Positions 1 to 6,797 are shown, counted from the stretch's first letter. The stretch: 6,890 nt of DNA from a bacterium (GCA_004562915.1 SFQZ01000116.1:1-6890); one strand, 5' to 3'. Notes: generated by a model from the letters alone, not told the origin. Program-made: numbers and translations.

Positions 1-35
1 TTAATCATCACCGAGTAGGATTCCCAAAGTAAAAC

Positions 36-55
36 AGCCCCGAATTGACGGGGCT
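36..55. terminator. GC-rich hairpin terminator left of the carA promoter
   Basis: AGCCCCG (36-42) pairs perfectly with CGGGGCT (49-55) around the 6-nt loop AATTGA. On the plus strand only a broken T-run follows (AATGTTTCAC). On the minus strand the stem is followed by GTTTTACTTT, a better U-tract. AAAC (32-35) and GTTT (59-62) could extend the pairing past an internal loop. The likely role is to end a gene lying to the left of the window or to act bidirectionally, insulating the car operon. Bases 1-35 show no coding sequence that I can support. Confidence 0.5.
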
Positions 56-91
56 AATGTTTCACTTATTTTGGGACATTTTCAAAAATGC

Positions 92-121
92 TTGACATAC
101 TTTTTTGGGATAATTTTTTAT
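92..121 (+). promoter_or_regulatory. Weak upstream promoter candidate for carA
   Basis: A perfect -35 hexamer TTGACA lies at 92-97, but no good -10 stands at the right distance: the best is TTTTAT at 116-121 after 18 bp. An extended -10 of the form TGG-GATAAT (106-114) is present but only 11 bp from TTGACA, so the two cannot serve the same promoter. A short palindrome CATTTT-CA-AAAATG (77-90) sits directly upstream. This could be a second, weaker start or a relic. The promoter at 143-171 fits much better. Confidence 0.25.
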
Positions 122-126
122 TTTTT

Positions 127-149
127 ATTTCAATTGTAACTATTGAAAT
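127..149. promoter_or_regulatory. Perfect 8-bp inverted repeat overlapping the carA -35 (operator candidate)
   Basis: ATTTCAAT (127-134) and ATTGAAAT (142-149) are exact reverse complements separated by the 7-nt spacer TGTAACT. The right half-site contains the whole predicted -35 hexamer TTGAAA (143-148), which is where a repressor dimer would block RNA polymerase. I do not recognise it as an ArgR, PurR or CodY box. The repeat is AT-rich in an AT-rich region, so chance is possible. That it is an operator is inference from placement and symmetry. Confidence 0.35.
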
Positions 150-171
150 GAAGATTGCTTTGTGGTAAAAT
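143..171 (+). promoter_or_regulatory. Sigma-A promoter of the carA-carB-uppP-arcC operon
   Basis: The -35 TTGAAA (143-148) and -10 TAAAAT (166-171) are separated by exactly 17 bp, each one base from consensus. TG at 163-164 precedes the -10 with one base between, giving an extended -10 (TGG-TAAAAT). Transcription should start near 178-180, leaving an untranslated leader of about 150 nt before carA. It is the best promoter in the upstream region and lies on the coding strand of all four genes. Confidence 0.7.
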
Positions 172-177
172 TTTTAA

Positions 178-328
178 GATTACGCGAGGGGGAGTGATTT
201 CAGGGGAAATTGTCTCCCTTTTCCTATGTAAAGACAGTATACAAATGTAAAAGAATTTCCACCTTTGCCGGTGGTGAACAATTATTACGTATCGATTGTC
301 TGAAGAATAAAATGAGAAAGGAAACGGA
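178..328 (+). promoter_or_regulatory. carA 5' untranslated leader
   Basis: This is about 150 nt between the predicted transcription start and the carA ATG, with no credible ORF. Three foldings are visible: a strong hairpin at 186-222, a 5-bp hairpin CCACC/GGTGG (259-263 with 270-274, loop TTTGCC), and a weak ACAAT/ATTGT pairing (278-282 with 295-299). Two pyrimidine stretches, TTTCCT (220-225) and TTTCC (256-260), are complementary to the carA Shine-Dalgarno region AGGAAA (319-324). I could not match the leader to a PyrR-binding loop or a known riboswitch by eye. A regulatory leader is plausible but unproven. Confidence 0.4.
186..222 (+). promoter_or_regulatory. Leader hairpin with short U-run: possible attenuator
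   Basis: GGGAG (190-194) pairs with CTCCC (214-218). The outer stem can extend by wobble and A-T pairs to about 186/222, and inside it ATTTC (197-201) pairs with GAAAT (206-210) around the loop AGGG. The 3' arm runs into TTTTCC (219-224). That U-run is short and partly used by the extended stem, so as a terminator it would be weak. It may instead be a 5'-stabilising stem or one arm of a switch. Confidence 0.35.
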
Positions 329-1405
329 ATGATGAAAGCTTTTTTAATTCTTGAAGATGGACATGTATTTACCGGAACCAGCATTGGATCCAGAAAAGAA
401 ATCATCAGTGAGATTGTATTCAATACTTCCATGACCGGTTATCTGGAAGTGCTGACCGATCCTTCCTATGCAGGGCAGGCAGTATGCATGACATATCCGC
501 TGATCGGTAATTATGGAATTTGCTATGAGGATGCCGAGTCTCTGAGACCATGGCCGGATGGATATATTGTTCGGGAACTTTCCAGGATGCCCAGCAATTT
601 CCGCTGCGAAGACACCATTCAGAATTTCCTGAAACGGTTTGATATTCCGGGTATTGCCGGTATTGATACAAGGGCACTGACAAAGATTTTGAGAGAAAAA
701 GGAACCATGAACGGTATGATCACTACGGATGAAAACTATGATCTGGATGTTATCATTCCGCGGCTGAAAGCATATAATACCGGAAAAGTAGTAGATAAAG
801 TTACCTGTTCTGAGAAAAAAGTTCTGAAAGGAAACGGAAAGAAAGTTGCCCTTCTCGATCTGGGAGCGAAAAATAATATTGCCAAGTCTTTGAACCAGAG
901 AGGCTGTGAAGTGACCATTTATCCGGCATCAACCACAGCTGAGGAGATTCTGGCCGGTCAGCCGGATGGTATCATGTTGTCCAACGGCCCCGGAGATCCT
1001 AAGGAGTGTACAGAAGTTATTAAAGAAATTCGAAAACTGTATGAATCCGATACCCCGATTTTTGCAATTTGTCTGGGACATCAGCTCATGGCACTTGCCA
1101 CGGGAGCAGATACCCACAAAATGAAATATGGACACAGAGGCGGTAACCACCCTGTAAAAGACCTGGAGACCGGAAGAGTATACATTTCTTCCCAGAATCA
1201 TGGCTATGTGGTGGATACAGATAATCTGGACCCAAATGTGGCAGTTCCTGCATTTGTAAATGTAAATGACGGAACCAATGAAGGTCTTAAATATACAGGA
1301 AAAAATATTTTTACTGTGCAGTTTCATCCGGAAGCGTGTCCGGGACCGCAGGATTCCGGCTATCTGTTTGACCGGTTTATCAAAATGATGGGAGGAGAAA
1401 ACTAA
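329..1405 (+). CDS. carA: Carbamoyl-phosphate synthase, small (glutaminase) subunit
   Basis: CarA hydrolyses glutamine and channels the ammonia to CarB, which makes carbamoyl phosphate for pyrimidine and arginine synthesis in the cytoplasm (EC 6.3.5.5). The 358 residues match the usual length of about 350-390. Residues 1-130 form the CPSase small-chain N-terminal domain, with the family-typical stretch FNTSMTGYLE at 31-40. Residues 171-355 are a class I glutamine amidotransferase: SNGPGDP at 218-224, nucleophile Cys248 in ICLGHQ, QNHGY at 289-293, and the catalytic His333 and Glu335 in QFHPE. All expected catalytic residues are present. The start is ATG 329, with AAGGA at 318-322 six bases upstream. 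An in-frame ATG at 332 is nine bases from the same site and nearly as good, so the N-terminus is uncertain by one residue. The stop overlaps the carB start by one base (TAATG), suggesting translational coupling. In Bacillus-style naming this gene is pyrAA. Confidence 0.97.
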   Translation: MMKAFLILEDGHVFTGTSIGSRKEIISEIVFNTSMTGYLEVLTDPSYAGQAVCMTYPLIGNYGICYEDAESLRPWPDGYIVRELSRMPSNFRCEDTIQNFLKRFDIPGIAGIDTRALTKILREKGTMNGMITTDENYDLDVIIPRLKAYNTGKVVDKVTCSEKKVLKGNGKKVALLDLGAKNNIAKSLNQRGCEVTIYPASTTAEEILAGQPDGIMLSNGPGDPKECTEVIKEIRKLYESDTPIFAICLGHQLMALATGADTHKMKYGHRGGNHPVKDLETGRVYISSQNHGYVVDTDNLDPNVAVPAFVNVNDGTNEGLKYTGKNIFTVQFHPEACPGPQDSGYLFDRFIKMMGGEN

Positions 1406-4400
1406 TGCCAAAGAATCCGGATATTAAAAAAGTACTGATGATTGGCTCCGGCCCGATCGTGATTGGTCAGGCTGCTGAGTTTGACTACGCAGGTACACAG
1501 GCCTGCCGTTCGCTGAAAGAGGAAGGAATCGAAGTTGTACTGCTCAACTCCAATCCGGCAACTATCATGACGGATAAGGATATTGCAGATAAAGTATATA
1601 TTGAGCCTTTGACTGTAGAAGTGGTGGAACAGCTGATTCTGAAAGAAAAACCGGACAGCGTTCTTCCTACCCTGGGAGGTCAGGCAGGTTTGAACCTGGC
1701 TATGGAGTTGGAAGAGAGAGGTTTCCTGAAAGAACACAATGTCCGTCTGATCGGAACTACTTCTATGACGATCAAAAAAGCGGAAGATCGTCAGGAATTT
1801 AAAGATACTATGGAAAAAATCGGTGAGCCGGTTGCGGCTTCGCTGGTTGTTAAGTCCGTGGAAGACGGTATTGCCTTTACCAATACCATCGGATACCCGG
1901 TGGTACTCCGTCCGGCTTATACTCTGGGTGGAAGCGGCGGCGGTATTGCCCACAATGAAGCTGAATTGGTGGAAATTCTGGAAAATGGTCTCCGGCTTTC
2001 CCGTGTAGGTGAAGTTCTGGTAGAACGCTGCATCGCCGGCTGGAAAGAAATCGAGTACGAGGTAATGCGCGATAGTGCCGGTAACTGCATTACGGTATGT
2101 AATATGGAAAATATTGATCCCGTTGGTGTGCATACCGGTGACAGTATCGTAGTGGCACCTTCTCAGACACTGGGAGATAAAGAATACCAGATGCTGCGTA
2201 CGTCTGCACTGAATATTATCACAGAGCTGGGTATTACCGGAGGATGTAATGTGCAGTATGCATTGAATCCAGACAGCTTTGAATATTGTGTAATCGAGGT
2301 GAATCCCCGTGTGTCCCGTTCATCAGCGCTTGCAAGTAAGGCTACCGGTTATCCGATCGCGAAGGTTGCAGCCAAGATTGCGCTGGGTTATACGCTGGAC
2401 GAGATTCCGAATGCGATTACAGGAAAAACATATGCCAGCTTTGAGCCTATGCTGGATTACTGCGTGGTTAAGATTCCGAGACTGCCGTTTGACAAATTTA
2501 TCAGTGCCAAACGTACATTGACCACACAGATGAAAGCTACCGGAGAGGTTATGAGTATCTGCAATAACTTCGAAGGTGCGCTTATGAAGGCAATCCGTTC
2601 TCTGGAACAACATGTGGACAGTCTGATGTCCTATGATTTCTCAGATCTTTCCAGAGAAGAGATGAAAGAAGCACTGCAGATTGTGGATGATATGCGTCTG
2701 TGGAGAATTGCTCAGGCTCTCCGGATGGGCATTGGGCAGGAAGAGATTCATGAGATTACCAGAATAGACAGATGGTTTATTGATAAGGTAGCCATCATTA
2801 CTGAGATGGAATTTGCTCTTAAGACAAGAGAACTGGATGAAGATTTGCTTAGAGAAGCAAAGCGGATGGAATTCCCGGATTATGTTGTAGCAAAGCTGAA
2901 TGGAAAGACGGAAGAACGGGTAAAAGCCATGAGAAAAGAGTTTGGCATTACCGCTGCTTACAAGATGGTTGATACCTGTGCGGCAGAATTTGCAGCGACT
3001 ACTCCATATTATTATTCCGTATATGGAGGGGAGAATGAAGCTGTATGCACCGAAGGCAAGAAAAAAGTTCTGGTTCTGGGTTCCGGTCCGATCCGTATCG
3101 GTCAGGGTATCGAGTTCGATTTCTGCTCTGTACATTGTACCTGGGCATTTGCAAAAGAAGGATATGAGACGATTATTGTAAATAATAACCCGGAAACGGT
3201 AAGTACGGACTTTGATATTGCTGACAAGCTGTATTTTGAACCTCTTACACCGGAAGATGTGGAAAATATCGTAAATATTGAAAAACCGGATGGTGCAGTC
3301 GTACAGTTTGGTGGACAGACCGCGATTAAGTTGACAGAGGCTCTGATGAAGATGGGAGTTCCGATTCTTGGAACCTCCGCTGAAAATGTTGACGCTGCCG
3401 AAGACAGAGAGCTTTTTGATGCCATCCTGGAGCAGTGCGAGATCCCGAGACCGAAGGGACATACCGTATACACAGCAGATGAAGCAATCCGCGCTGCCAA
3501 TGAACTGGGATATCCGGTACTGGTTCGCCCTTCTTACGTTCTGGGCGGTCAGGGTATGCAGATTGCCATCAATGACGAAGATGTGGACCAGTATATTGGC
3601 ATTATCAATCGAATTGCTCAGGAACATCCGATTCTGGTGGATAAGTATCTGGTAGGAAAAGAGATTGAGGTAGATGCAGTATGTGATGGGGAAGACATTG
3701 TAATCCCCGGTATCATGGAGCATATTGAGCGCGCCGGTATTCATTCCGGAGACAGTATATCTGTATATCCTGCTCAGACCATCAGCCGTAAGGCAAAAGA
3801 GACGATTGAAGAATATACAAAACGTCTCGCCCGTGCCCTGCACGTGGTAGGTATGATCAATATTCAGTTTATCGTATGCGGAGAGGAAGTTTATGTCATC
3901 GAGGTAAACCCACGTTCCAGCCGTACTGTGCCGTATATCAGCAAGGTTACCGGTATTCCGATCGTTCCGTTGGCAGCAAAAGCCATCATGGGTTACAAAT
4001 TGAGAGATATGGGCTATACACCGGGACTTCAGCCGGAGGCAAAATATTTTGCAATCAAGATGCCGGTATTCTCCTTCGAGAAAATCCGAGGTGCAGATAT
4101 CAGCCTTGGACCGGAGATGAAGTCTACCGGAGAATGTCTGGGAATTGCGGAAAGCTTCAACGAAGCCTTGTACAAGGCATTCCTGGGCGCGGGTATCAAT
4201 CTGCCAAAATATAAAAATATGATCATGACGGTAAGAGACGAGGATAAAGAGGAAGCGACAGAGATTGCAAAGAGGTTTGAAGCACTGGGATACAGAATCT
4301 ATGCTACCCGCGGTACGGCTGAGACATTGAAAGCAGCAGGTGTGAAGGCAATCCGTACCAATAAGATCGAACAGTCTTCTCCAAACCTATTGGATTTGAT

Positions 4401-4602
4401 TCTGGGACATAAGATAGACCTTGTTATTGATACTCCTTCTCAGGGGGTTGAACATTCCAAGGATGGTTTCCTGATCCGAAGAAATGCTATTGAGACAGGG
4501 GTCAATGTACTGACTGCTATGGATACAGCAAGAGCACTTGTTACCAGTCTGGAGAATACGGACTTGAATAAACTGACACTGATAGATATTGCACAGATTT
4601 AG
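1405..4602 (+). CDS. carB: Carbamoyl-phosphate synthase, large (ammonia-dependent) subunit
   Basis: CarB combines bicarbonate, CarA-derived ammonia and two ATP into carbamoyl phosphate. Its 1065 residues compare with 1073 in E. coli, so it is full length. Two homologous ATP-grasp halves are visible: residues 1-400 (carboxyphosphate step; GSGPIVIGQ at 14-22, GGSGGG at 175-180, metal ligands Gln284, Glu298, Asn300 in IEVNPR) and 552-935 (carbamate phosphorylation; GSGPIRIGQ at 559-567, ligands Gln821, Glu833, Asn835). An oligomerisation domain lies at about 400-550, and a C-terminal MGS-like allosteric domain at about 936-1065. The segment GGQGMQ (714-719) stands where E. coli has GGRAME, which I believe is common in Lachnospiraceae. 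In the allosteric pocket two of six UMP-contact positions differ from E. coli. The start is ATG 1405, with GGAGGAG at 1391-1397 inside the end of carA. The stop TAG is followed 17 bases later by uppP. Also known as pyrAB. Confidence 0.98.
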   Translation: MPKNPDIKKVLMIGSGPIVIGQAAEFDYAGTQACRSLKEEGIEVVLLNSNPATIMTDKDIADKVYIEPLTVEVVEQLILKEKPDSVLPTLGGQAGLNLAMELEERGFLKEHNVRLIGTTSMTIKKAEDRQEFKDTMEKIGEPVAASLVVKSVEDGIAFTNTIGYPVVLRPAYTLGGSGGGIAHNEAELVEILENGLRLSRVGEVLVERCIAGWKEIEYEVMRDSAGNCITVCNMENIDPVGVHTGDSIVVAPSQTLGDKEYQMLRTSALNIITELGITGGCNVQYALNPDSFEYCVIEVNPRVSRSSALASKATGYPIAKVAAKIALGYTLDEIPNAITGKTYASFEPMLDYCVVKIPRLPFDKFISAKRTLTTQMKATGEVMSICNNFEGALMKAIRSLEQHVDSLMSYDFSDLSREEMKEALQIVDDMRLWRIAQALRMGIGQEEIHEITRIDRWFIDKVAIITEMEFALKTRELDEDLLREAKRMEFPDYVVAKLNGKTEERVKAMRKEFGITAAYKMVDTCAAEFAATTPYYYSVYGGENEAVCTEGKKKVLVLGSGPIRIGQGIEFDFCSVHCTWAFAKEGYETIIVNNNPETVSTDFDIADKLYFEPLTPEDVENIVNIEKPDGAVVQFGGQTAIKLTEALMKMGVPILGTSAENVDAAEDRELFDAILEQCEIPRPKGHTVYTADEAIRAANELGYPVLVRPSYVLGGQGMQIAINDEDVDQYIGIINRIAQEHPILVDKYLVGKEIEVDAVCDGEDIVIPGIMEHIERAGIHSGDSISVYPAQTISRKAKETIEEYTKRLARALHVVGMINIQFIVCGEEVYVIEVNPRSSRTVPYISKVTGIPIVPLAAKAIMGYKLRDMGYTPGLQPEAKYFAIKMPVFSFEKIRGADISLGPEMKSTGECLGIAESFNEALYKAFLGAGINLPKYKNMIMTVRDEDKEEATEIAKRFEALGYRIYATRGTAETLKAAGVKAIRTNKIEQSSPNLLDLILGHKIDLVIDTPSQGVEHSKDGFLIRRNAIETGVNVLTAMDTARALVTSLENTDLNKLTLIDIAQI

Positions 4603-4610
4603 TGAATATT

Positions 4611-4618
4611 GGAGAGGG
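4611..4618 (+). promoter_or_regulatory. Ribosome binding site that fixes the uppP start
   Basis: GGAGAGGG lies just before ATG 4620; its GGAG core (4611-4614) is five bases from the ATG. The only longer alternative is a GTG at 4602 overlapping the carB stop, which would add six residues (MNIGEG) that are simply this ribosome binding site translated. The site therefore supports ATG 4620 and the N-terminus MDIIELL, which is typical of the family. Confidence 0.85.
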
Positions 4619-4619
4619 T

Positions 4620-5519
4620 ATGGATATTATTGAATTATTAAAGGTCGTATTCCTGGGGATTGTAGAAGGAATTACGGAATGGCTGCCTGTGAGCAGTACC
4701 GGACATATGATACTGGTGGATGAATTTATTACATTGAAGGTATCAAAAGAATTCTGGGAAATGTTTTTGGTGGTGATTCAGTTGGGGGCAGTACTGGCTG
4801 TGGTAGTGCTGGATTTTAAAAAATTGTGGCCGTTTCACCGAAATGATCCTTCCAGAGAGAGTAATTGGAAGTATATCAGTCAGAACGAAAAACTGGCAAA
4901 GATACAGGGATTTACGGACAAATATGTGAATATGAGTAAAATTGTCCTGTGGCTTAAGATTCTGGTTTCCTGTGTTCCTGCTATTATCGTAGGTCTGCCG
5001 TTTAATGACTGGATCGAAAAGCATTTTAACAATTATATTGTGGTTTCGGTTATGCTGATCGTATATGGTGTGCTGTTTATTGTCATAGAAAATTACAATA
5101 AACAGAGGACACCGGACAGGAAGAAATTAAGCGATATCACATTTAAAGATGCATTGTTTGTGGGAATTTTTCAGCTTCTGGCACTGATTCCCGGAACTTC
5201 CCGGTCGGGTGCTACGATTATCGGAGGAATTCTTCTGGGAATGAGCCGGAAGCTGGCCGCAGAATATACATTCTTTTTGGCAATACCGGTTATGTTTGGC
5301 GCCAGCCTTTTAAAAGTGGTCAAGTTCGGATTCCATTTTACCGGAGCAGAGATCGTGTATCTGCTTTTGGGAATGGCGGTAGCATTTGCAGTATCCGTTC
5401 TGGCAATTAAGTTCCTGATGGGATATATCAAAAAACACGACTTTAAAGTGTTCGGCTGGTACAGAATTGTACTTGGCATAATTGTTCTGGCATATTTTAT
5501 GATCACCAGATATCTGTGA
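4620..5519 (+). CDS. uppP: Undecaprenyl-diphosphatase (UppP/BacA family)
   Basis: This integral membrane phosphatase converts undecaprenyl pyrophosphate to undecaprenyl phosphate, recycling the lipid carrier for peptidoglycan and other wall polymers (EC 3.6.1.27). Overexpression in this family gives bacitracin resistance. From ATG 4620 it has 299 residues, somewhat longer than E. coli UppP (273). The two signatures are intact: EGITEWLPVSSTGH at 16-29, with Glu16, Glu20, Ser25-Ser26 and His29, and PGTSRSGAT at 191-199, with Arg195. Hydrophobic segments are seen near residues 5-24, 48-66, 108-126, 138-156, 177-190, 217-232, 243-266 and 280-296. A long charged loop at about 67-107 accounts for the extra length; I believe such loops are common in clostridial members. 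It lies 17 bp after carB with no room for its own promoter, so it should depend on the car transcript. Its link to carbamoyl phosphate metabolism is unclear. Confidence 0.95.
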   Translation: MDIIELLKVVFLGIVEGITEWLPVSSTGHMILVDEFITLKVSKEFWEMFLVVIQLGAVLAVVVLDFKKLWPFHRNDPSRESNWKYISQNEKLAKIQGFTDKYVNMSKIVLWLKILVSCVPAIIVGLPFNDWIEKHFNNYIVVSVMLIVYGVLFIVIENYNKQRTPDRKKLSDITFKDALFVGIFQLLALIPGTSRSGATIIGGILLGMSRKLAAEYTFFLAIPVMFGASLLKVVKFGFHFTGAEIVYLLLGMAVAFAVSVLAIKFLMGYIKKHDFKVFGWYRIVLGIIVLAYFMITRYL

Positions 5520-5579
5520 CATTATGGGGCTAAAGATTTTTTGGCTTCAATATCATAATAGAAGTAAGAGGGATAAAAG

Positions 5580-6512
5580 ATGGAGAAAAAGAAAGTTGTA
5601 ATCGCTTTGGGACATCGTGCACTGGGCAATACTCTCCCGGAGCAGAAAGAGGCAACAAAGAAAACAGCAAAAATCATTGCCCGTCTGGTAAAAGAAGGAG
5701 CGGAAATCGTTATTTCTCACAGCAATGCTCCTCAGGTGGGGATGATTCATACTGCAATGAATGAATTTGGAAAATATCATCCGGACTATACATTTGCACC
5801 GATGTCTGTCTGCTCTGCCATGAGTCAGGGATATATCGGTTATGACCTGCAGAATGCCATTCGTTCAGAGCTGATGAAAGATGGAATTTACAAACCGGTA
5901 TGCACTGTTCTTACACAGGTGATCGTGGATCCATATGATGAAGCCTTTGCTGAACCGGTAAAGATTATCGGACGTATTCTGAATGCACAGGAAGCAGAGG
6001 AAGAGGAGAAAAAGGGAAATTATGTGACAAAAGTAGGCGAGGGATACAGGAGAATCGTAGCAGCACCCAAGCCCCAAAAAATCGTGGAGATTGATTCAAT
6101 CCGTGCCCTGCTGGATGCGGGACAGATTGTCATTGCCTGCGGCGGCGGCGGAATTCCTGTACTGGAACAGAAGACGGAATTGAAAGGCGCAAGCGCGGTA
6201 ATTGAAAAAGATTATACAGCAGGACGTCTGGCAGAACTGTTGGATGCAGATGAACTGATGATTCTTACCAGCGTGGAAAAAGTTGCGGTAGGATATCATA
6301 CGGCGGAAGAGGAGCTCCTGGGTGAGATTACCGTAGAGACGGCGAAAAGATATATGGCTCAGAACCAGTTTGAGGCTACTACTATGCTTCCGAAAGTGGA
6401 AGCTTCTGTGGATTTTGTAGAAAAGGGTCAAGGAAGAAGAGCTGTTATTACTTCTATTGATAAAGCAGTAGAAGGATATCTTGGGAAAACAGGAACTGTG
6501 ATCACAAAATAG
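5580..6512 (+). CDS. arcC: Carbamate kinase family protein (divergent ArcC-like)
   Basis: Carbamate kinases (amino-acid kinase fold, cytoplasmic dimers) interconvert carbamoyl phosphate + ADP with carbamate + ATP (EC 2.7.2.2). At 310 residues the length is normal. Family marks include GGGGIPV at 188-194, TQVIVDP at 112-118, EKDYTAGRLAELLDAD at 209-224, LPKVEA at 270-275 and GRRAVITS at 285-292. Lys128, Lys210 and Asp211 match Lys128, Lys209 and Asp210 of the Enterococcus enzyme. Unusually, the N-terminal loop GGNA is GHRA (11-14), HGNGPQVG is HSNAPQVG (47-54), and the usual GSM before the late LPK motif is TTM (267-269). The changes lie around the substrate site, so specificity or rate may differ from a standard ArcC. 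I recall similar variants annotated as carbamate kinase in clostridia, hence the tentative symbol. A strong ribosome binding site (AAGAGGGA, 5566-5573) precedes ATG 5580. The 60-bp gap after uppP holds only a weak -10-like CATAAT (5554-5559). No arginine deiminase or ornithine carbamoyltransferase is adjacent. Confidence 0.85.
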   Translation: MEKKKVVIALGHRALGNTLPEQKEATKKTAKIIARLVKEGAEIVISHSNAPQVGMIHTAMNEFGKYHPDYTFAPMSVCSAMSQGYIGYDLQNAIRSELMKDGIYKPVCTVLTQVIVDPYDEAFAEPVKIIGRILNAQEAEEEEKKGNYVTKVGEGYRRIVAAPKPQKIVEIDSIRALLDAGQIVIACGGGGIPVLEQKTELKGASAVIEKDYTAGRLAELLDADELMILTSVEKVAVGYHTAEEELLGEITVETAKRYMAQNQFEATTMLPKVEASVDFVEKGQGRRAVITSIDKAVEGYLGKTGTVITK

Positions 6513-6541
6513 AGTGATTGAGTTTGTAAAGAAATGTGCAG

Positions 6542-6597
6542 GAAATTGAGCAGTCTGTTTTGGAACGAGTTGTTTCCGAGATGGACTGCTCAATTTC
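6542..6597 (+). terminator. Operon terminator after the carbamate kinase gene
   Basis: GAAATTGAGCAGTC (6542-6555) and GACTGCTCAATTTC (6584-6597) are exact 14-bp reverse complements. Between them GGAA (6562-6565) can pair with TTCC (6574-6577), so the whole element folds into one long hairpin starting 29 bp after the arcC-like stop. The T-rich side is partly inside the stem (CAATTTCGTT), with loose T-rich sequence following. AAATT/AATTT at the stem base makes it plausible for both directions. It most likely ends the four-gene transcript. Confidence 0.65.
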
Positions 6598-6764
6598 GTT
6601 GATATTTCTCACGAATCAAAAGGGTTTAAATTTTCTTCAACTTTTCTTAAGAGATTTTCGAATTCTTTTAGAAATTATACATAATCCTCTCACATTTACC
6701 TTCTATACTATATTACAGATAGTTGATTAACCACTCACTATCTCCCCCCTCATTAAAAGCAGAA
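6598..6764. other. AT-rich intergenic stretch between two terminators
   Basis: No convincing protein-coding sequence is present on either strand. A 64-codon open frame crosses it, but it begins inside the preceding hairpin region and lacks a good ribosome binding site. A TATACT -10-like hexamer (6704-6709) has no matching -35. AGATAGT (6717-6723) and ACTATCT (6737-6743) form a 7-bp inverted repeat with a 13-nt loop, followed by CTCCCCCCTC (6742-6751). Confidence 0.5.
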
Positions 6765-6797
6765 GAAAAGCCACTTTGCATAAGCAGGTGGCTTTTT
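6765..6797. terminator. Intrinsic terminator just before the group II intron
   Basis: AAAAGCCAC (6766-6774) pairs with GTGGCTTTT (6788-6796). An inner TTGC/GCAG stem (6776-6779 with 6784-6787, including a T-G pair) carries an ATAA loop. Five T (6793-6797) follow the GC-rich part of the stem and continue as CTGTG. On the minus strand the stem is followed by TTTTCTTCTGC, so it could work both ways. No recognisable gene lies between it and the operon terminator, so what it terminates is unclear. Confidence 0.7.

Noticed and set aside
178..328. PyrR attenuator or ykkC-type (guanidine/PRPP) riboswitch before carA
   Set aside because: Considered because such elements can precede pyrimidine or carbamoyl-phosphate-related genes, but I could not find the conserved PyrR loop or the ykkC core motifs by eye. 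A covariance-model scan would settle it.
1402..2133. 243-codon minus-strand open frame opposite the start of carB
   Set aside because: It is antisense to conserved CarB ATP-grasp sequence, with no ribosome binding site or domain of its own.
2641..3843. 400-codon open frame on the minus strand inside carB
   Set aside because: It is antisense to a clearly conserved stretch of carB, with a Ser/Ile/Phe/Cys-rich composition typical of a shadow frame and no family resemblance.
1405..4602. carB as a recent tandem duplication
   Set aside because: The two homologous halves are the ancient internal duplication found in all CarB proteins, not a new event.
4602..4619. GTG start for uppP overlapping the carB stop codon
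   Set aside because: It would place the strong Shine-Dalgarno site GGAGAGGG inside the coding sequence and add six non-family residues. ATG 4620 gives the typical MDIIELL start.
5529..5545. Hairpin terminator between uppP and the carbamate kinase gene
   Set aside because: GCTAAA/TTTGGC gives only six pairs including a G-T wobble, with no T-run after it, so it is too weak to call.
6536..6730. 64-codon open frame after the carbamate kinase gene
   Set aside because: It runs through the operon terminator hairpin, has no convincing ribosome binding site, and shows no recognisable domain.
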